64,000 nucleotides of DNA, from assembly GCF_018129085.1 (NCBI RefSeq), contig NZ_JAAGBB010000029.1:1-64000 (forward strand). Direction: 5' to 3'. The translations under genes were made by a program, and so were the position numbers. The notes beneath the pieces were generated by a model. That model ran no database searches, was not told the origin of the DNA, and saw nothing but the letters and a program-made list of their open reading frames with translations. Numbering within the stretch: position 1 is the first letter of the stretch; each line of letters opens with the position of its first letter. Positions 17,778-25,709 of this stretch are shown here, one piece after another. Source of the DNA: Plastoroseomonas hellenica (GTDB taxonomy: Bacteria > Pseudomonadota > Alphaproteobacteria > Acetobacterales > Acetobacteraceae).

Positions 17778-18269
17778 TCAGAGCGCTTCGACCGCGTCGC
17801 CGAGCGTCACCGCGCCGCCTTCCAACACCCGCGCGGTGATGCCGCCATGGCCGCGAACGGCGTTGTAGCCGCCGGGGCCCAGCACTTCCTCCATGCGGGA
17901 ACAGGGGTGGCATTCCCCGGTGCCTTCCAGCAGGGCGGTGCCGATCCGGAAGCGCCTTCCCTTCAGGGCCAGCAGGTTCAGCCCCTCCACCAGGATGTTG
18001 CGGCGGAGCAGTTCGGGCGCCACTTGGTCGCGGCCGAGGAAGCGGGCGATTCCCGGCAGGTGCTCGGCCTGGAGCAGCGTCACCTGGCGGGCTGTGCTGG
18101 CGCGGCCCTGCCAGCGGTCCCCGGCAAGGCCCGTCGCGGGGTCGATCGGTGCGGTCGCGACCTCCCGCATCGGCGCCCGCCGGGCCGGGCGCAGCCCGAT
18201 CCAGGCCACGCGGCCGGGCCGCATTGGGGCGCCGATCAGGGCGGCGAGGGGGGAGGCGGGGTTCAGCAT
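17778..18269 (-). CDS. MOSC-domain protein
   Basis: The protein has 163 residues. The MOSC pattern includes AGDRWQGRASTARQVTLLQAEHL, LRRNILVEGLNLLALKGRRFRIG and the conserved Cys region TGECHPCSRMEEVLGPGGYNA followed by GHGGITARVLEGG. MOSC domains bind sulfur or molybdenum cofactor and carry sulfur for cofactor maturation or N-hydroxylated-base reduction. Two Cys (in ECHPC) are candidates for the sulfur carrier. A start at 18344 is possible and would add 25 residues. The gene abuts the enoyl-CoA hydratase gene tail to tail with no spacer. Confidence 0.8.
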   Translation of the reverse strand: MLNPASPLAALIGAPMRPGRVAWIGLRPARRAPMREVATAPIDPATGLAGDRWQGRASTARQVTLLQAEHLPGIARFLGRDQVAPELLRRNILVEGLNLLALKGRRFRIGTALLEGTGECHPCSRMEEVLGPGGYNAVRGHGGITARVLEGGAVTLGDAVEAL

Positions 18270-18373
18270 ATCCCGACAGAGATCGCCTCGGCTGGGCCGC
18301 TCCACAATCCCCGGAAACCCGGCGGAAGCGGTTGATTGCTGCATGGGTTCGCGCCCATAACCCGCGCGTGGAG

Positions 18374-18396
18374 GAGCGGCCTCAAGTCATCACGCT
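18374..18396 (-). repeat. half copy of dispersed repeat family A
   Basis: On the minus strand the segment reads CTAGCGTGATGACTTGAGG and matches only the left arm of family A. It lies just upstream of the DUF4170 gene, and its end is next to that gene's ribosome binding site. Confidence 0.55.
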
Positions 18397-18408
18397 AGAG
18401 GGACTGAC

Positions 18409-18621
18409 ATGAGCGAACGCATGATCTGGGTGGTCTGGGGCGGCATCTTCACCGGCACCGACTTTCGCACCCTGGAACCCGGGACCGAGGAGCTCTTCGG
18501 CCCCTTCCATGACGAGGCGACGGCGCTCCGCGCCTGGCGCGACGAAACGCGCCGCAAAGTCGACATCGCGACCCACCGCCTCTTCGTGATGCGCGCCACC
18601 GAAGACAAGGCCGCGCCGTAA
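18409..18621 (+). CDS. DUF4170 family protein
   Basis: The small protein has 70 residues, MSERMIWVVWGGIFTGTDFR then FGPFHDEATALRAWRDETRRKVD and HRLFVM. Size and pattern (an aromatic start, an FGPF turn and a Trp in a helix followed by a Val-Asp) match DUF4170 proteins of alphaproteobacteria, which have no assigned function. No signal peptide or membrane span is seen. GAGGGA lies 5 bp upstream of the ATG. Confidence 0.7.
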   Translation: MSERMIWVVWGGIFTGTDFRTLEPGTEELFGPFHDEATALRAWRDETRRKVDIATHRLFVMRATEDKAAP

Positions 18622-18644
18622 GGCGAGCGCGGCCGCGGGTCGCC

Positions 18645-19394
18645 TCAGCGCTTCACGAGCGTCGGGTACATCACGGCATCGCCGTGCTTGCCCATCTGCG
18701 CCAGATCCTCGTCGGAGATGTATTCCGGCGACTTGCCGGTCACCGCGCAGAGCGTCTCGACGATGATGTTGCGCTTCACCTCGCTCACCAGCACGCAGGT
18801 GCGGTGATAGGCCTCCGACAGCGTGCGGCCCAGCACGGTGAAGCCGTGGCGACGCATGATGATGCAGTTGGTGTCCTGGATGAAGGTCTTGATCGGCGCC
18901 ACATCCTCCTCGACGTTGATGCTCGCCGGCAGGTAGTGCGCCGGCTTCTGCATCAGGAAGCCATAGGTCAGGCTGAAGGAGCGGATCTCCTGGAAGCCGG
19001 CGGCGAGGAAGGCGATGGTCTCGTCGTGGTGCAGGTGGATGACGCAGTTCACATCCGGCCGCAGGCGCAGGATTTCCCGGTTCATCTGATGGCCGACCGT
19101 GGTGGCGCGCGCGCCTTGCAGGATGCGGCCATAGGGGATGTCGGTGATGACCAGGTCCTCGACCTCGACCTCCTCCAGGCTGACGCCCTGCGGCTTGGCG
19201 TAGCAGATGCCGTCCGGGTGGTCGGGGTGTGGCGCGCGGATCACCATGCCGCCGACGCTGCTGTTGACCAGTCCGCGCGCGGCCAGGCGATGCGCGTAGG
19301 TCACGTAGTCACGCGCGATCTTCGGGTCGAAGCTGACGCTGGGGTCGGGGGTCAGCTCGTTGACGCGATAGGCGGGGGTGGCGCTGCCATCCAT
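18645..19394 (-). CDS. class II aldolase/adducin family protein
   Basis: The protein has 249 residues. Metal-binding His residues appear in VIHLHHDETIAFL, and a later His in IIMRRHGFTVLG. GLVNSSVGGMVIRAP matches the substrate-binding N-x-S-x-R region. Members are zinc aldolases, epimerases or decarboxylases acting on short sugars or hydroxy acids, and the substrate here is unknown. The start at 19394 follows GAGGGAGAG; a longer frame to 19457 would include repeat sequence. It is followed upstream by a Bug binding protein in the same direction, so both may serve the same carboxylate or sugar acid. Confidence 0.82.
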   Translation of the reverse strand: MDGSATPAYRVNELTPDPSVSFDPKIARDYVTYAHRLAARGLVNSSVGGMVIRAPHPDHPDGICYAKPQGVSLEEVEVEDLVITDIPYGRILQGARATTVGHQMNREILRLRPDVNCVIHLHHDETIAFLAAGFQEIRSFSLTYGFLMQKPAHYLPASINVEEDVAPIKTFIQDTNCIIMRRHGFTVLGRTLSEAYHRTCVLVSEVKRNIIVETLCAVTGKSPEYISDEDLAQMGKHGDAVMYPTLVKR

Positions 19395-19432
19395 GGATCT
19401 GCTCTCCCTCGATGCAGTGAATTTGCGTTTGA

Positions 19433-19482
19433 CGAGCGGATTCACGCCTCCGGGCAATCCCGCCCTTCGGCGATCCGCTCTA
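19433..19482 (-). repeat. dispersed repeat family B, copy 1
   Basis: On the minus strand it begins TAGAGCGGATCGCCGAAGGG and ends in GGAGGCGTGAATCCGCTC. The arms GAGCGGAT and ATCCGCTC are inverted, giving a strong hairpin. It matches 31156-31205 at all but a few positions. Its TAG is the stop codon of the Bug gene at 19480-20454. Confidence 0.75.
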
Positions 19483-20454
19483 TTCGGGTTGAATGCCGAG
19501 GCGATCGGCCATCTCTCGCCATTTGCGCGCGTCCTCGGCGATGGTCCGGCCGAATTCCTCGGGCGTCGACATCACCGGCTCCACATCCATGGCGCGCATC
19601 TCGGCGCGGCCGGGATCGGCCAGGAACTGTCCGGCCAGCGCCTGCTGGATGCGCCGCGTGATCGCGGGCGGCGTGCCGGCGGGCGCCACCAGCCCGTACC
19701 AGAAGGCGGCGTCGAAGCCGGGCACGCCGAGGCTCGCGAAGCTCGGCACCTCCGGCAGGATGGCGGATCGCTGGGTGACGGCGAAGGCGGTCAGGCTGCC
19801 GTCGCGCACCAGTCCCGCGCAGCCCGGCGGATTGTCGAGCAGCACGGCGACCGTGCCGTTGATCAGGTCCGGATAGACCTGGGAGGACCCGCGATAGGGC
19901 ACATGGTTCATCGTCAGCCCGGCGAGCTGCTCGAACTGCCGGGTCAGCAGGTAGCCCAGCGTCGAGACACCGACCGAGGCGTAGGAGACCTGCCCCGGCC
20001 GGCCGCGCGTGGCGGCCAGGAAGCCCTGCAGGTCGCGGGCGCCGGCGGCGCGACCGCCGACCAGGATATAGGGTGTGGCTCCGAGCAGGGTGATGGCGCT
20101 GAACGACGTCACGGGGTCATAGGGCACGTCCCGCCGCAGCACGGTCGAGACCGGGTGGCTGCTCGTGGTGGCGATGCCGATCGTGTAGCCATCGGGTGCT
20201 GCGCGGGCGACCGCCTCGCTGCCGATGGTGCCGCCGGCGCCGGGCCGGTTCTCGACGACGACCGTGGCGCCGAGCGCTTCGCTCAAGCGCCGCGTCGCCA
20301 GCCGCGCGACGACATCGGTACCGCCACCCGGGGGCAGCGGGACGATGCAGCGGATCGGGCGTGACGGCCAGGCATCCTGGGCATGGGCCAGGGCCGGCAG
20401 GGCCAGCGCGCCGGCGGCCCCCTGCAAAAGCCTTCGGCGCCATATCGTCTGCAT
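19480..20454 (-). CDS. Bug/TctC-family periplasmic binding protein
   Basis: The 324-residue protein has a signal peptide with paired Arg (TIWRRRLLQGAAGALALPALAHAQ) and typical Bug motifs: WPSRPIRCIVPLPPGGGTDVVAR at the mature start, VVVENRPGAGGTIGSEAVA and PYDPVTSFSAITLLG. Bug proteins bind carboxylates or amides in the periplasm. No tctA or tctB permease gene is nearby. ATG 20454 is preferred over GTG 20463 because GGGGTGA lies just upstream. It is divergent from a GntR regulator with an operator between them. Confidence 0.9.
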   Translation of the reverse strand: MQTIWRRRLLQGAAGALALPALAHAQDAWPSRPIRCIVPLPPGGGTDVVARLATRRLSEALGATVVVENRPGAGGTIGSEAVARAAPDGYTIGIATTSSHPVSTVLRRDVPYDPVTSFSAITLLGATPYILVGGRAAGARDLQGFLAATRGRPGQVSYASVGVSTLGYLLTRQFEQLAGLTMNHVPYRGSSQVYPDLINGTVAVLLDNPPGCAGLVRDGSLTAFAVTQRSAILPEVPSFASLGVPGFDAAFWYGLVAPAGTPPAITRRIQQALAGQFLADPGRAEMRAMDVEPVMSTPEEFGRTIAEDARKWREMADRLGIQPE

Positions 20455-20590
20455 CGCAATCACCCCGCTACCCGAAAAGGAAGCCGCGTCGTTTCAGCCG
20501 GCCGGACGGCGCGGAGGATCTTCGGCGGCTCCAGGCGTGCGGCGGCGGCCGCGGCTGGCTATAGAGAGGCGAATCATGCTCTCTCATCCG

Positions 20591-20612
20591 CTTGTCCGGT
20601 ATACCAGACAAG
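20591..20612. promoter_or_regulatory. GntR-type operator
   Basis: A 22-bp dyad has arms CTTGTC and GACAAG around a GGTATACC core, with a single C/A asymmetry. GTATAC-centred palindromes are the classical site of GntR/HutC regulators. It lies 15 bp before the gntR start and about 135 bp before the Bug gene start, so it could control both. Confidence 0.7.
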
Positions 20613-20627
20613 CTTAGGTACACACGG

Positions 20628-21350
20628 ATGCGCCCGCAAGTTCCGAAATACGTTACGATCAAGGCTCTGCTGGAAGCCCGCTGGGAGCGGACCATGCTGC
20701 CGGGTGACCGCCTACCATCGGAGACGGAGCTCTGCGCCACCTTCTCGGTCAGCCGCGCCACCATCCAGCAGGCGCTGCAGCTTTTCGAACAGGAAGGTGT
20801 CATCCGCCGCGACCAGGGCCGCGGCACCTTCTATGTCGGTCCGGCGCAGCGCACGGAACAGGAACCGAGCCAGCTTCTGGAGACCACCATCCGGGGTCGG
20901 CCGGGCGCCGAGATCCGCATCCTGCGCAAAAGCGTCGGGATGCCGCCCGCCCACATCGCCATGCGCCTCGGCCTGGCGCGGGAGGACCGCGTGGTGACGC
21001 TGGAGCGGCTGGGCCTGGTGGAAGGCGCGCCGCTGGTCTTCATCTACAGCTACCTGCCGCTCGAGACGGGCATGAAGATCTTCGAGGTGGAGGAGCACCT
21101 GAAGCAGATGACCCTCGCGGCGCTGCTGAACGACGTCTACGGCTACCGCATCGCCTCGGTGCGGCAGACGATCGCGGCGCGGCTGTCGGACCCGTCCTTC
21201 GCGGCGGATCTCGGCATCGATGTCGGCGTGCCGGTGCTGGAAGGTGAGCGCACCTACTACGCGGGGGACGGTGCGCCAGTGTTCTGCGCGCTGTCCTATT
21301 ACCGCGGCGACCGGCACAGCTTCACCATGTCGGTGAAGGACTGGCGCTGA
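20628..21350 (+). CDS. GntR/HutC-family transcriptional regulator
   Basis: The 240-residue protein has an N-terminal winged helix (LPSETELCATFSVSRATIQQALQLFEQEGVIRRDQGRGTFYV, residues about 25-67), then a UTRA effector domain ending in APVFCALSYYRGDRHSFTMSV. HutC-type regulators sense small metabolites. The divergent Bug gene and the class II aldolase downstream of it are the likely targets. The start at 20628 is chosen because a longer frame would run through the operator. Confidence 0.9.
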   Translation: MRPQVPKYVTIKALLEARWERTMLPGDRLPSETELCATFSVSRATIQQALQLFEQEGVIRRDQGRGTFYVGPAQRTEQEPSQLLETTIRGRPGAEIRILRKSVGMPPAHIAMRLGLAREDRVVTLERLGLVEGAPLVFIYSYLPLETGMKIFEVEEHLKQMTLAALLNDVYGYRIASVRQTIAARLSDPSFAADLGIDVGVPVLEGERTYYAGDGAPVFCALSYYRGDRHSFTMSVKDWR

Positions 21351-21408
21351 AGGCTTCTCCGGCGCTCGCAAGGATGGCAGGCTGTCCTGGTTGCGCGGGG
21401 ATCGGGGC

Positions 21409-21936
21409 ATGGACACCACGCGTCGTCGCTGGATGGGCTGGACCACCGGGGCAGCGGCGCTGTGCCTCGCGCGGCCGGCGCTGGCGCAGATGCGGTACCG
21501 GCGGAGCATCAGCAGGCTGCACGTGATCTTCACGCCGACCGGACGGGAATGGCGCGGCTTCTGGGACCCGGCGGGCGCGAATGAGGAAGGCACCGAGGCG
21601 CTCACCGCGCTCTGTGCCGATCACCGGACCGGCGCTCGCGTGCCGATCGATCGTCGCCTCTGGTCGGCCCTCGCGCTGATCGGCGGTGATCCTGGCCTCG
21701 CCCGCTGGGAGGTGATCAGCGGCTATCGCTCCCAGCCGAGCAATATCGAAGTGGGCGGCGCCGCGGACAGCCAGCACCGGCGCGGCAAGGCACTGGATGT
21801 CCGCCTGCCGCCTGCCCTGCTGGAGCGCACGGCGCTCCGGATCATGGATCTGCGCCTGGGCGGTGTAGGGCTCTATCCGCAGCACGGATTCCTGCACTTC
21901 GACACCCGCGGCACGCCGGCCACCTGGTACGGGTAG
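21409..21936 (+). CDS. DUF882/M15-type cell-wall peptidase, exported
   Basis: The 175-residue protein has a Tat-style signal (TTRRRWMGWTTGAAALCLARPALAQ). The C-terminal metallopeptidase motifs are SGYRS, SQHRRGKALDV (zinc His and Asp) and GVGLYPQHGFLHFDTRG (second zinc His). This is the YcbK/DUF882 pattern related to D-Ala-D-Ala carboxypeptidases and murein endopeptidases. It likely acts on peptidoglycan in the periplasm. Confidence 0.85.
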   Translation: MDTTRRRWMGWTTGAAALCLARPALAQMRYRRSISRLHVIFTPTGREWRGFWDPAGANEEGTEALTALCADHRTGARVPIDRRLWSALALIGGDPGLARWEVISGYRSQPSNIEVGGAADSQHRRGKALDVRLPPALLERTALRIMDLRLGGVGLYPQHGFLHFDTRGTPATWYG

Positions 21937-22173
21937 CGTCGCACCCTCCTTCGCCAAGGCTTCGGAGGGCAGGCCCTCCACCACACCTCCGCGGCAGCAG
22001 GCCGCCCCCGGTTTCTGCGGAGCGAGGCGAAGCCGATGCTCCGGGGCCGCGCATACGGCCCCGCGCGCGACCGACAGATGTCGCCAATGCCGCCCTGACA
22101 GCGCGCAAGCCAAGGCCGCGGATGCGGCCGCCGGCTTGCGGTCAACGAAAACGCGCGCCTGGCGCTTGAGGGC

Positions 22174-22926
22174 TCACGTCAAAAACGCGCCGCCATTCAC
22201 ATGGATGGTCTGGCCGGTGACGTAGCCGCCTTCCGGCCCGGCTAGGAAACGCACCATGGCGGCGATCTCCTCGACGGTCGCCTTGCGTTGCAGCGGCACG
22301 CCGCTCTCGCGGAGCGATTTCGGCATGGCGCCGGCGGAGGCGCCGCGTGTGGTGTCGACCGCGCCCGGCGCCACGCAGTTGCAGCGGATGTCATGCGGCG
22401 CCAGCTCGACCGCCAGCGCCCGCATCAGCCCTTCGAGCCCGGATTTGGAAGCGGAGACATGCGCCCGGTTCGGCGTACCGACATGGGTCGAGATGCCGGA
22501 GAGGCCGATGATCGCGCCGCCGCCGCGGCGGATCATCTGCGGCGCGACTGCCTTCGCGACCAGGAAAGCGCCGTCGAGCGCCACCGACAGGATCTCCCGC
22601 CATTCCTCGAACGCCATGTCGAGGAAGGGTGTCTGGCGCCTGAGCCCGGCATTGGTGACGGCGATGTCGATGCCGCCGAGCTCGCCGGCGATGCTCTCGA
22701 CCATCGCCGCGACCGCTTGCGGATCGCTGATGTCGGCGATCCCCGCGATGGCCTGGCCGCCGGCGGCACGGATCTCGTCGACCACCGCCTCGACCGCGGC
22801 GCGGTCCGCGCGGCCATTGACCACGACGGTGGCGCCGTCACGGGCGAGGCTAAGCGCGATCGCCCGGCCGATATTCTTGCCCGCACCGGTCACCAGCGCG
22901 ACCTTGCCTTGAAGTGCACCCGTCAT
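22174..22926 (-). CDS. SDR-family oxidoreductase-like protein lacking the catalytic Tyr
   Basis: The 250-residue protein has a Rossmann cofactor motif LVTGAGKNIGRAIALSLA, and NAG at 92-94. The active-site Ser143 and Lys161 are present (GLSGIS, HVSASK), but the position four residues before the Lys, normally the catalytic Tyr, is Val157 (His156 precedes it). The rest, including GGYVTGQTIHVNGG, is a normal classical SDR. Either another residue takes the role or the protein is a divergent or non-catalytic member. Downstream of it, 21937-22173 contains only GC-rich sequence with small hairpins. Confidence 0.85.
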   Translation of the reverse strand: MTGALQGKVALVTGAGKNIGRAIALSLARDGATVVVNGRADRAAVEAVVDEIRAAGGQAIAGIADISDPQAVAAMVESIAGELGGIDIAVTNAGLRRQTPFLDMAFEEWREILSVALDGAFLVAKAVAPQMIRRGGGAIIGLSGISTHVGTPNRAHVSASKSGLEGLMRALAVELAPHDIRCNCVAPGAVDTTRGASAGAMPKSLRESGVPLQRKATVEEIAAMVRFLAGPEGGYVTGQTIHVNGGAFLT

Positions 22927-23010
22927 GTCCGTCTCTCACCCCGTTGGAAGCCTGGCGCCGTCGCCGCTGCGATGCATGGTAGACGCGCCGGCGGCGCACC
23001 TCCACCGGGC

Positions 23011-23982
23011 CTATTCGGGCTGGATGTTGCTCGCGGCGATGATCGGCAGCCAGCGCTGCCGCTCGGCGGCCAGGAAGCCAGCGTAGTCCGCGGCCGATCC
23101 GGGCCGTCCTTCCAGACCCTGGCGCGCGAGCTGCGCAGTGAGCGCTTCGCTCGCCAGCGCGCTGTTCACCGCGGCGTTCAGCCGGGCGACAACCGCGGGC
23201 GGCGTGAAGCGGGGTGCGAGGAAGCCGCAGGTGTTGCTCACCTCGAAGCCCTGGATCCCCGCTTCCGCGACGGTGGGGATGTCGGGCAGCAGCCGCGCGC
23301 GGCTCGCCATCGGCACCGCGAGGGCGCGCAGCTTGCCCGCTTCCAGATGCGGCAGCGCCGGCGGCAGGGTGGAGAAGGAGAAGTCGAGCCGCCCTGCCAC
23401 CAGATCGGTCATCAGCGGACCGCCGCCGCGATAGGGCACCGCGACGGTCTCGATCCCGCTCAGATTGGCGAGCATGCCGCCAGCGATGTGGTTGGTGCTG
23501 CCGACGCCCGAATAGCCCCAGTTCAGCCTGCCCGGCTGCCGGCGCGCCGCCGCGACAAGATCGGCGACGCTGCGCCAGGGCTTGTCGGCGGGGACCACCA
23601 GCGCGCTCGACACGTCGACCAGCGTCGCGATCGGCACCAGGTCGACCGCCGGGTTGAACGGCAAGGTCTGGTAGATGACGGGATTGACGATCAGCACCCC
23701 GGGCGAGCTGATCATCAGCGTGTGGCCATCGGGCGGCGCCCGCACCACGATCTCGGCGGCAATGTTGCCGCCGGCGCCGCCGCGGTTGTCCACCACGATG
23801 GGCTGGCCCAGGAACTCGTTCAGCAGCGGGCTCACGGTGCGGAGCGCGATATCGACGGCGCCGCCGGCGGCGAAGCCCACCAGCACGCGGATCGGGCGGC
23901 TGGGGAAGGGCTCGGCGGCCCGTCCCGTCCGTGTCGTCAGCGCCGCGGCGGCGGCGAGCATCGATGCGCGGCGACTGATCAT
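23011..23982 (-). CDS. Bug/TctC-family periplasmic binding protein
   Basis: The 323-residue protein has a signal peptide (MISRRASMLAAAAALTTRTGRAA) and Bug motifs FPSRPIRVLVGFAAGGAVDI, VVDNRGGAGGNIAAE and TVPYRGG-like VAVPYRGGGPLMTDL. It binds an unknown organic acid. No permease gene is adjacent. ATG 23982 has AGGAG 5 bp upstream. It is transcribed toward the SDR gene and may share its pathway. Confidence 0.9.
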   Translation of the reverse strand: MISRRASMLAAAAALTTRTGRAAEPFPSRPIRVLVGFAAGGAVDIALRTVSPLLNEFLGQPIVVDNRGGAGGNIAAEIVVRAPPDGHTLMISSPGVLIVNPVIYQTLPFNPAVDLVPIATLVDVSSALVVPADKPWRSVADLVAAARRQPGRLNWGYSGVGSTNHIAGGMLANLSGIETVAVPYRGGGPLMTDLVAGRLDFSFSTLPPALPHLEAGKLRALAVPMASRARLLPDIPTVAEAGIQGFEVSNTCGFLAPRFTPPAVVARLNAAVNSALASEALTAQLARQGLEGRPGSAADYAGFLAAERQRWLPIIAASNIQPE

Positions 23983-24011
23983 CGCTCCTTGCCTCCCTCG
24001 GTCTCGCCCCA

Positions 24012-24066
24012 AGAGCGTGATGACTTGAGATGGAATCGCCGAAAAGTCCGAATCACGCGATCAGAC
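24012..24066 (+). repeat. dispersed repeat family A, copy 3
   Basis: It begins AGAGCGTGATGACTTGAGA, has the central GAATCGCCGAAAAG and ends GAATCACGCGATCAGAC. It lies upstream of the Bug gene at 23011-23982. Confidence 0.8.
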
Positions 24067-24141
24067 GAAGTGCTGGAGCATGGTGCGTAAGCGGAAGCGG
24101 ACGCATCATGCGCCCTCGACCGGGGCAATCCCATGGTCCAT

Positions 24142-24300
24142 TCACAGCGCCTGATGGCCGCGGAAGCGCATGAAGATCCGTCGCCCTGCGCTGCCATCGA
24201 AGGCGATGACGTCATAGGTGTCGTCCGGCTGGCCCGGCATCTCCATCCCGGGCGAGCCGGCGGGCATCGCCAGCGCCGCCAGGAAAAGCCGTCGTCTCAC
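24142..24300 (-). CDS. 52-residue exported protein, coupled to the sensor kinase
   Basis: Its GTG start overlaps the kinase stop in GTGA, with GGAG 8 bp upstream, so translation is coupled. The protein starts MRRRLFLAALAMPAGSPG, a short signal-like segment, then reads EMPGQPDDTYDVIAFDG and SAGRRIFMRFRGHQAL. No family is recognised. It could be a small periplasmic accessory to the copper-island sensor or a degraded remnant of a longer exported protein. Confidence 0.5.
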   Translation of the reverse strand: MRRRLFLAALAMPAGSPGMEMPGQPDDTYDVIAFDGSAGRRIFMRFRGHQAL

Positions 24301-25709
24301 GTCAGGTCTCCTTCGCCGATCGAGCCCGTCTTCGGCAGCCGCAGGGTCGCTACCAGCCCGCCTTCGGGGCGGTTGGCAAGCTGGATGGTCCCGCCATGCC
24401 CGCGCACCGCCTGGCGGGCGATGGCGAGGCCGAGCCCGGTCCCGCCGCTGCCCCGGTTGCGGGATGCGTCCAGGCGCTGGAACGGCTCGAACACCGTCTC
24501 CAGCGCCGCCTCCGGTATGCCGGGGCCGTCATCCTCGATCCTGACCGTCGCGGCCGCCGGCGCGTCCTCGAGGAAGACGCGCGCGCCGCCGCCATGCTTC
24601 ACCGCGTTGTCGATGAGGTTGGCCAGGGCACGCTTCATCACCAGCGGGCGCAGCCGGATCGGGACGCGGTCGGGCCCGGCATAGGTGACGGCAGCGCCCG
24701 CGTCGGCGGCGGCATCGCAGAGCGTCACCAGGATCGCCGCGAGGTCGGCCTGCCGCGGCGCCTCGCTCTCGGCCTCGCCGCGCAGATAGGCGAGCGTCGC
24801 TTCCACCATCCCTTCCATCTCGTCGAGGTCGGCGTCGATCGCCCGCTGCGCCTCCGCATCCTCCAGGAAGCCGGCGCGGAGCCGCAGGCGCTGGATCGGG
24901 GTGCGCAGATCGTGGCTGACGGCAGCGAGCGCCTGGGTGCGATCCGCGACCAGGCGGTGGATCCGCGCCTGCATGGCGTTGAAGGTCCGCGCAGCGTCGC
25001 GCACTTCGCGCGGCCCGTCTTCCGGCAGCGGCACCGGCGATGCGCCCCTGCCGAAATCCTCGGCCGCCCCGGCGAGGCGCCGGAGCGGGTTGGTGATCCA
25101 GCGCACCACCAGGAGCGAGGCCAGCACGATGCCGAGTGCCATCGCGCTCAGTGAGGCGAGCGAGGCATGCGCGGGGACGGCGGCCAGCTCCAGCCCCGTC
25201 GCCGTGAAGGCGATCCAGCCACCATCCGGCAGGGGAACCCCGCCCTGGATCGGCCGCGCTTCGCCCGGCGCGGCCGGGCCATGACCGATGCGCAAGCCGG
25301 CCAGTACCGGTGCCCGCCGCACCAGCCGGTCGCGGAGTTGTGCGAGGGCCGCCTCGTCGAGGGTGCCGGTGGGCGCGGCGGGCTGCCAGGTGACCGCGAA
25401 ATCGGCGGAGGAGAAGGCGCGGGCGGCTGCCTCGCGCATCGCCTCGGGCAGGGCGCCGATGACGCGGGTGGCGGCGGAGATGTGCTCGGCCGCCTGGATC
25501 TCGCGCCCCTCCTCCATGGCGCCGTGCACGCCGCGCTCCAGCAGCCAGACGCTGCCGAAGTGGAACACCAGCAGCCCGGCCAGCAGGATCAGGGTCGTCC
25601 TGCCGGCGAGGCTCGCCGGCGACAGCCAGGCCAGAGCATGTCTGATCGCGCGATTCAGACTTTTCGGCCGAGCCGGCCTCAAGTCATCGCGCTCAAGGGC
25701 GCGCTTCAC
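24297..25709 (-). CDS. sensor histidine kinase (metal-responsive type)
   Basis: The 470-residue inner-membrane kinase has TM1 at about 36-55, a periplasmic domain to about 180, TM2 around 185-205, then a HAMP region (WITNPLRRLAGAAEDFGRG), His box AAVSHDLRTPIQRL and HATPase boxes LIDNAVKHGGG, EDDGPGIP and GGTGLGLAIA. The start is GTG at 25709, overlapping the response regulator stop in GTGA, with GGAG upstream. Codons 6 to 23 are made by a family A repeat. Together with the regulator it probably controls the adjacent copper genes, by analogy with CopRS/CusRS. Confidence 0.88.
   Translation of the reverse strand: MKRALERDDLRPARPKSLNRAIRHALAWLSPASLAGRTTLILLAGLLVFHFGSVWLLERGVHGAMEEGREIQAAEHISAATRVIGALPEAMREAAARAFSSADFAVTWQPAAPTGTLDEAALAQLRDRLVRRAPVLAGLRIGHGPAAPGEARPIQGGVPLPDGGWIAFTATGLELAAVPAHASLASLSAMALGIVLASLLVVRWITNPLRRLAGAAEDFGRGASPVPLPEDGPREVRDAARTFNAMQARIHRLVADRTQALAAVSHDLRTPIQRLRLRAGFLEDAEAQRAIDADLDEMEGMVEATLAYLRGEAESEAPRQADLAAILVTLCDAAADAGAAVTYAGPDRVPIRLRPLVMKRALANLIDNAVKHGGGARVFLEDAPAAATVRIEDDGPGIPEAALETVFEPFQRLDASRNRGSGGTGLGLAIARQAVRGHGGTIQLANRPEGGLVATLRLPKTGSIGEGDLT
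25641..25694 (-). repeat. dispersed repeat family A, copy 4, inside a coding region
   Basis: On the minus strand it begins GAGCGCGATGACTTGAGG, continues GGCCGAAAAGTCTGAATC and ends GCGCGATCAGA. It falls within the first 23 codons of the sensor kinase gene, in frame, encoding a basic cytoplasmic segment with RDDLRPARPKSLNRAI. Confidence 0.75.

Noticed and set aside
21937-22173. Possible terminator between the DUF882 and SDR genes
   Set aside because: Several GC-rich hairpins exist but none has a T tract.
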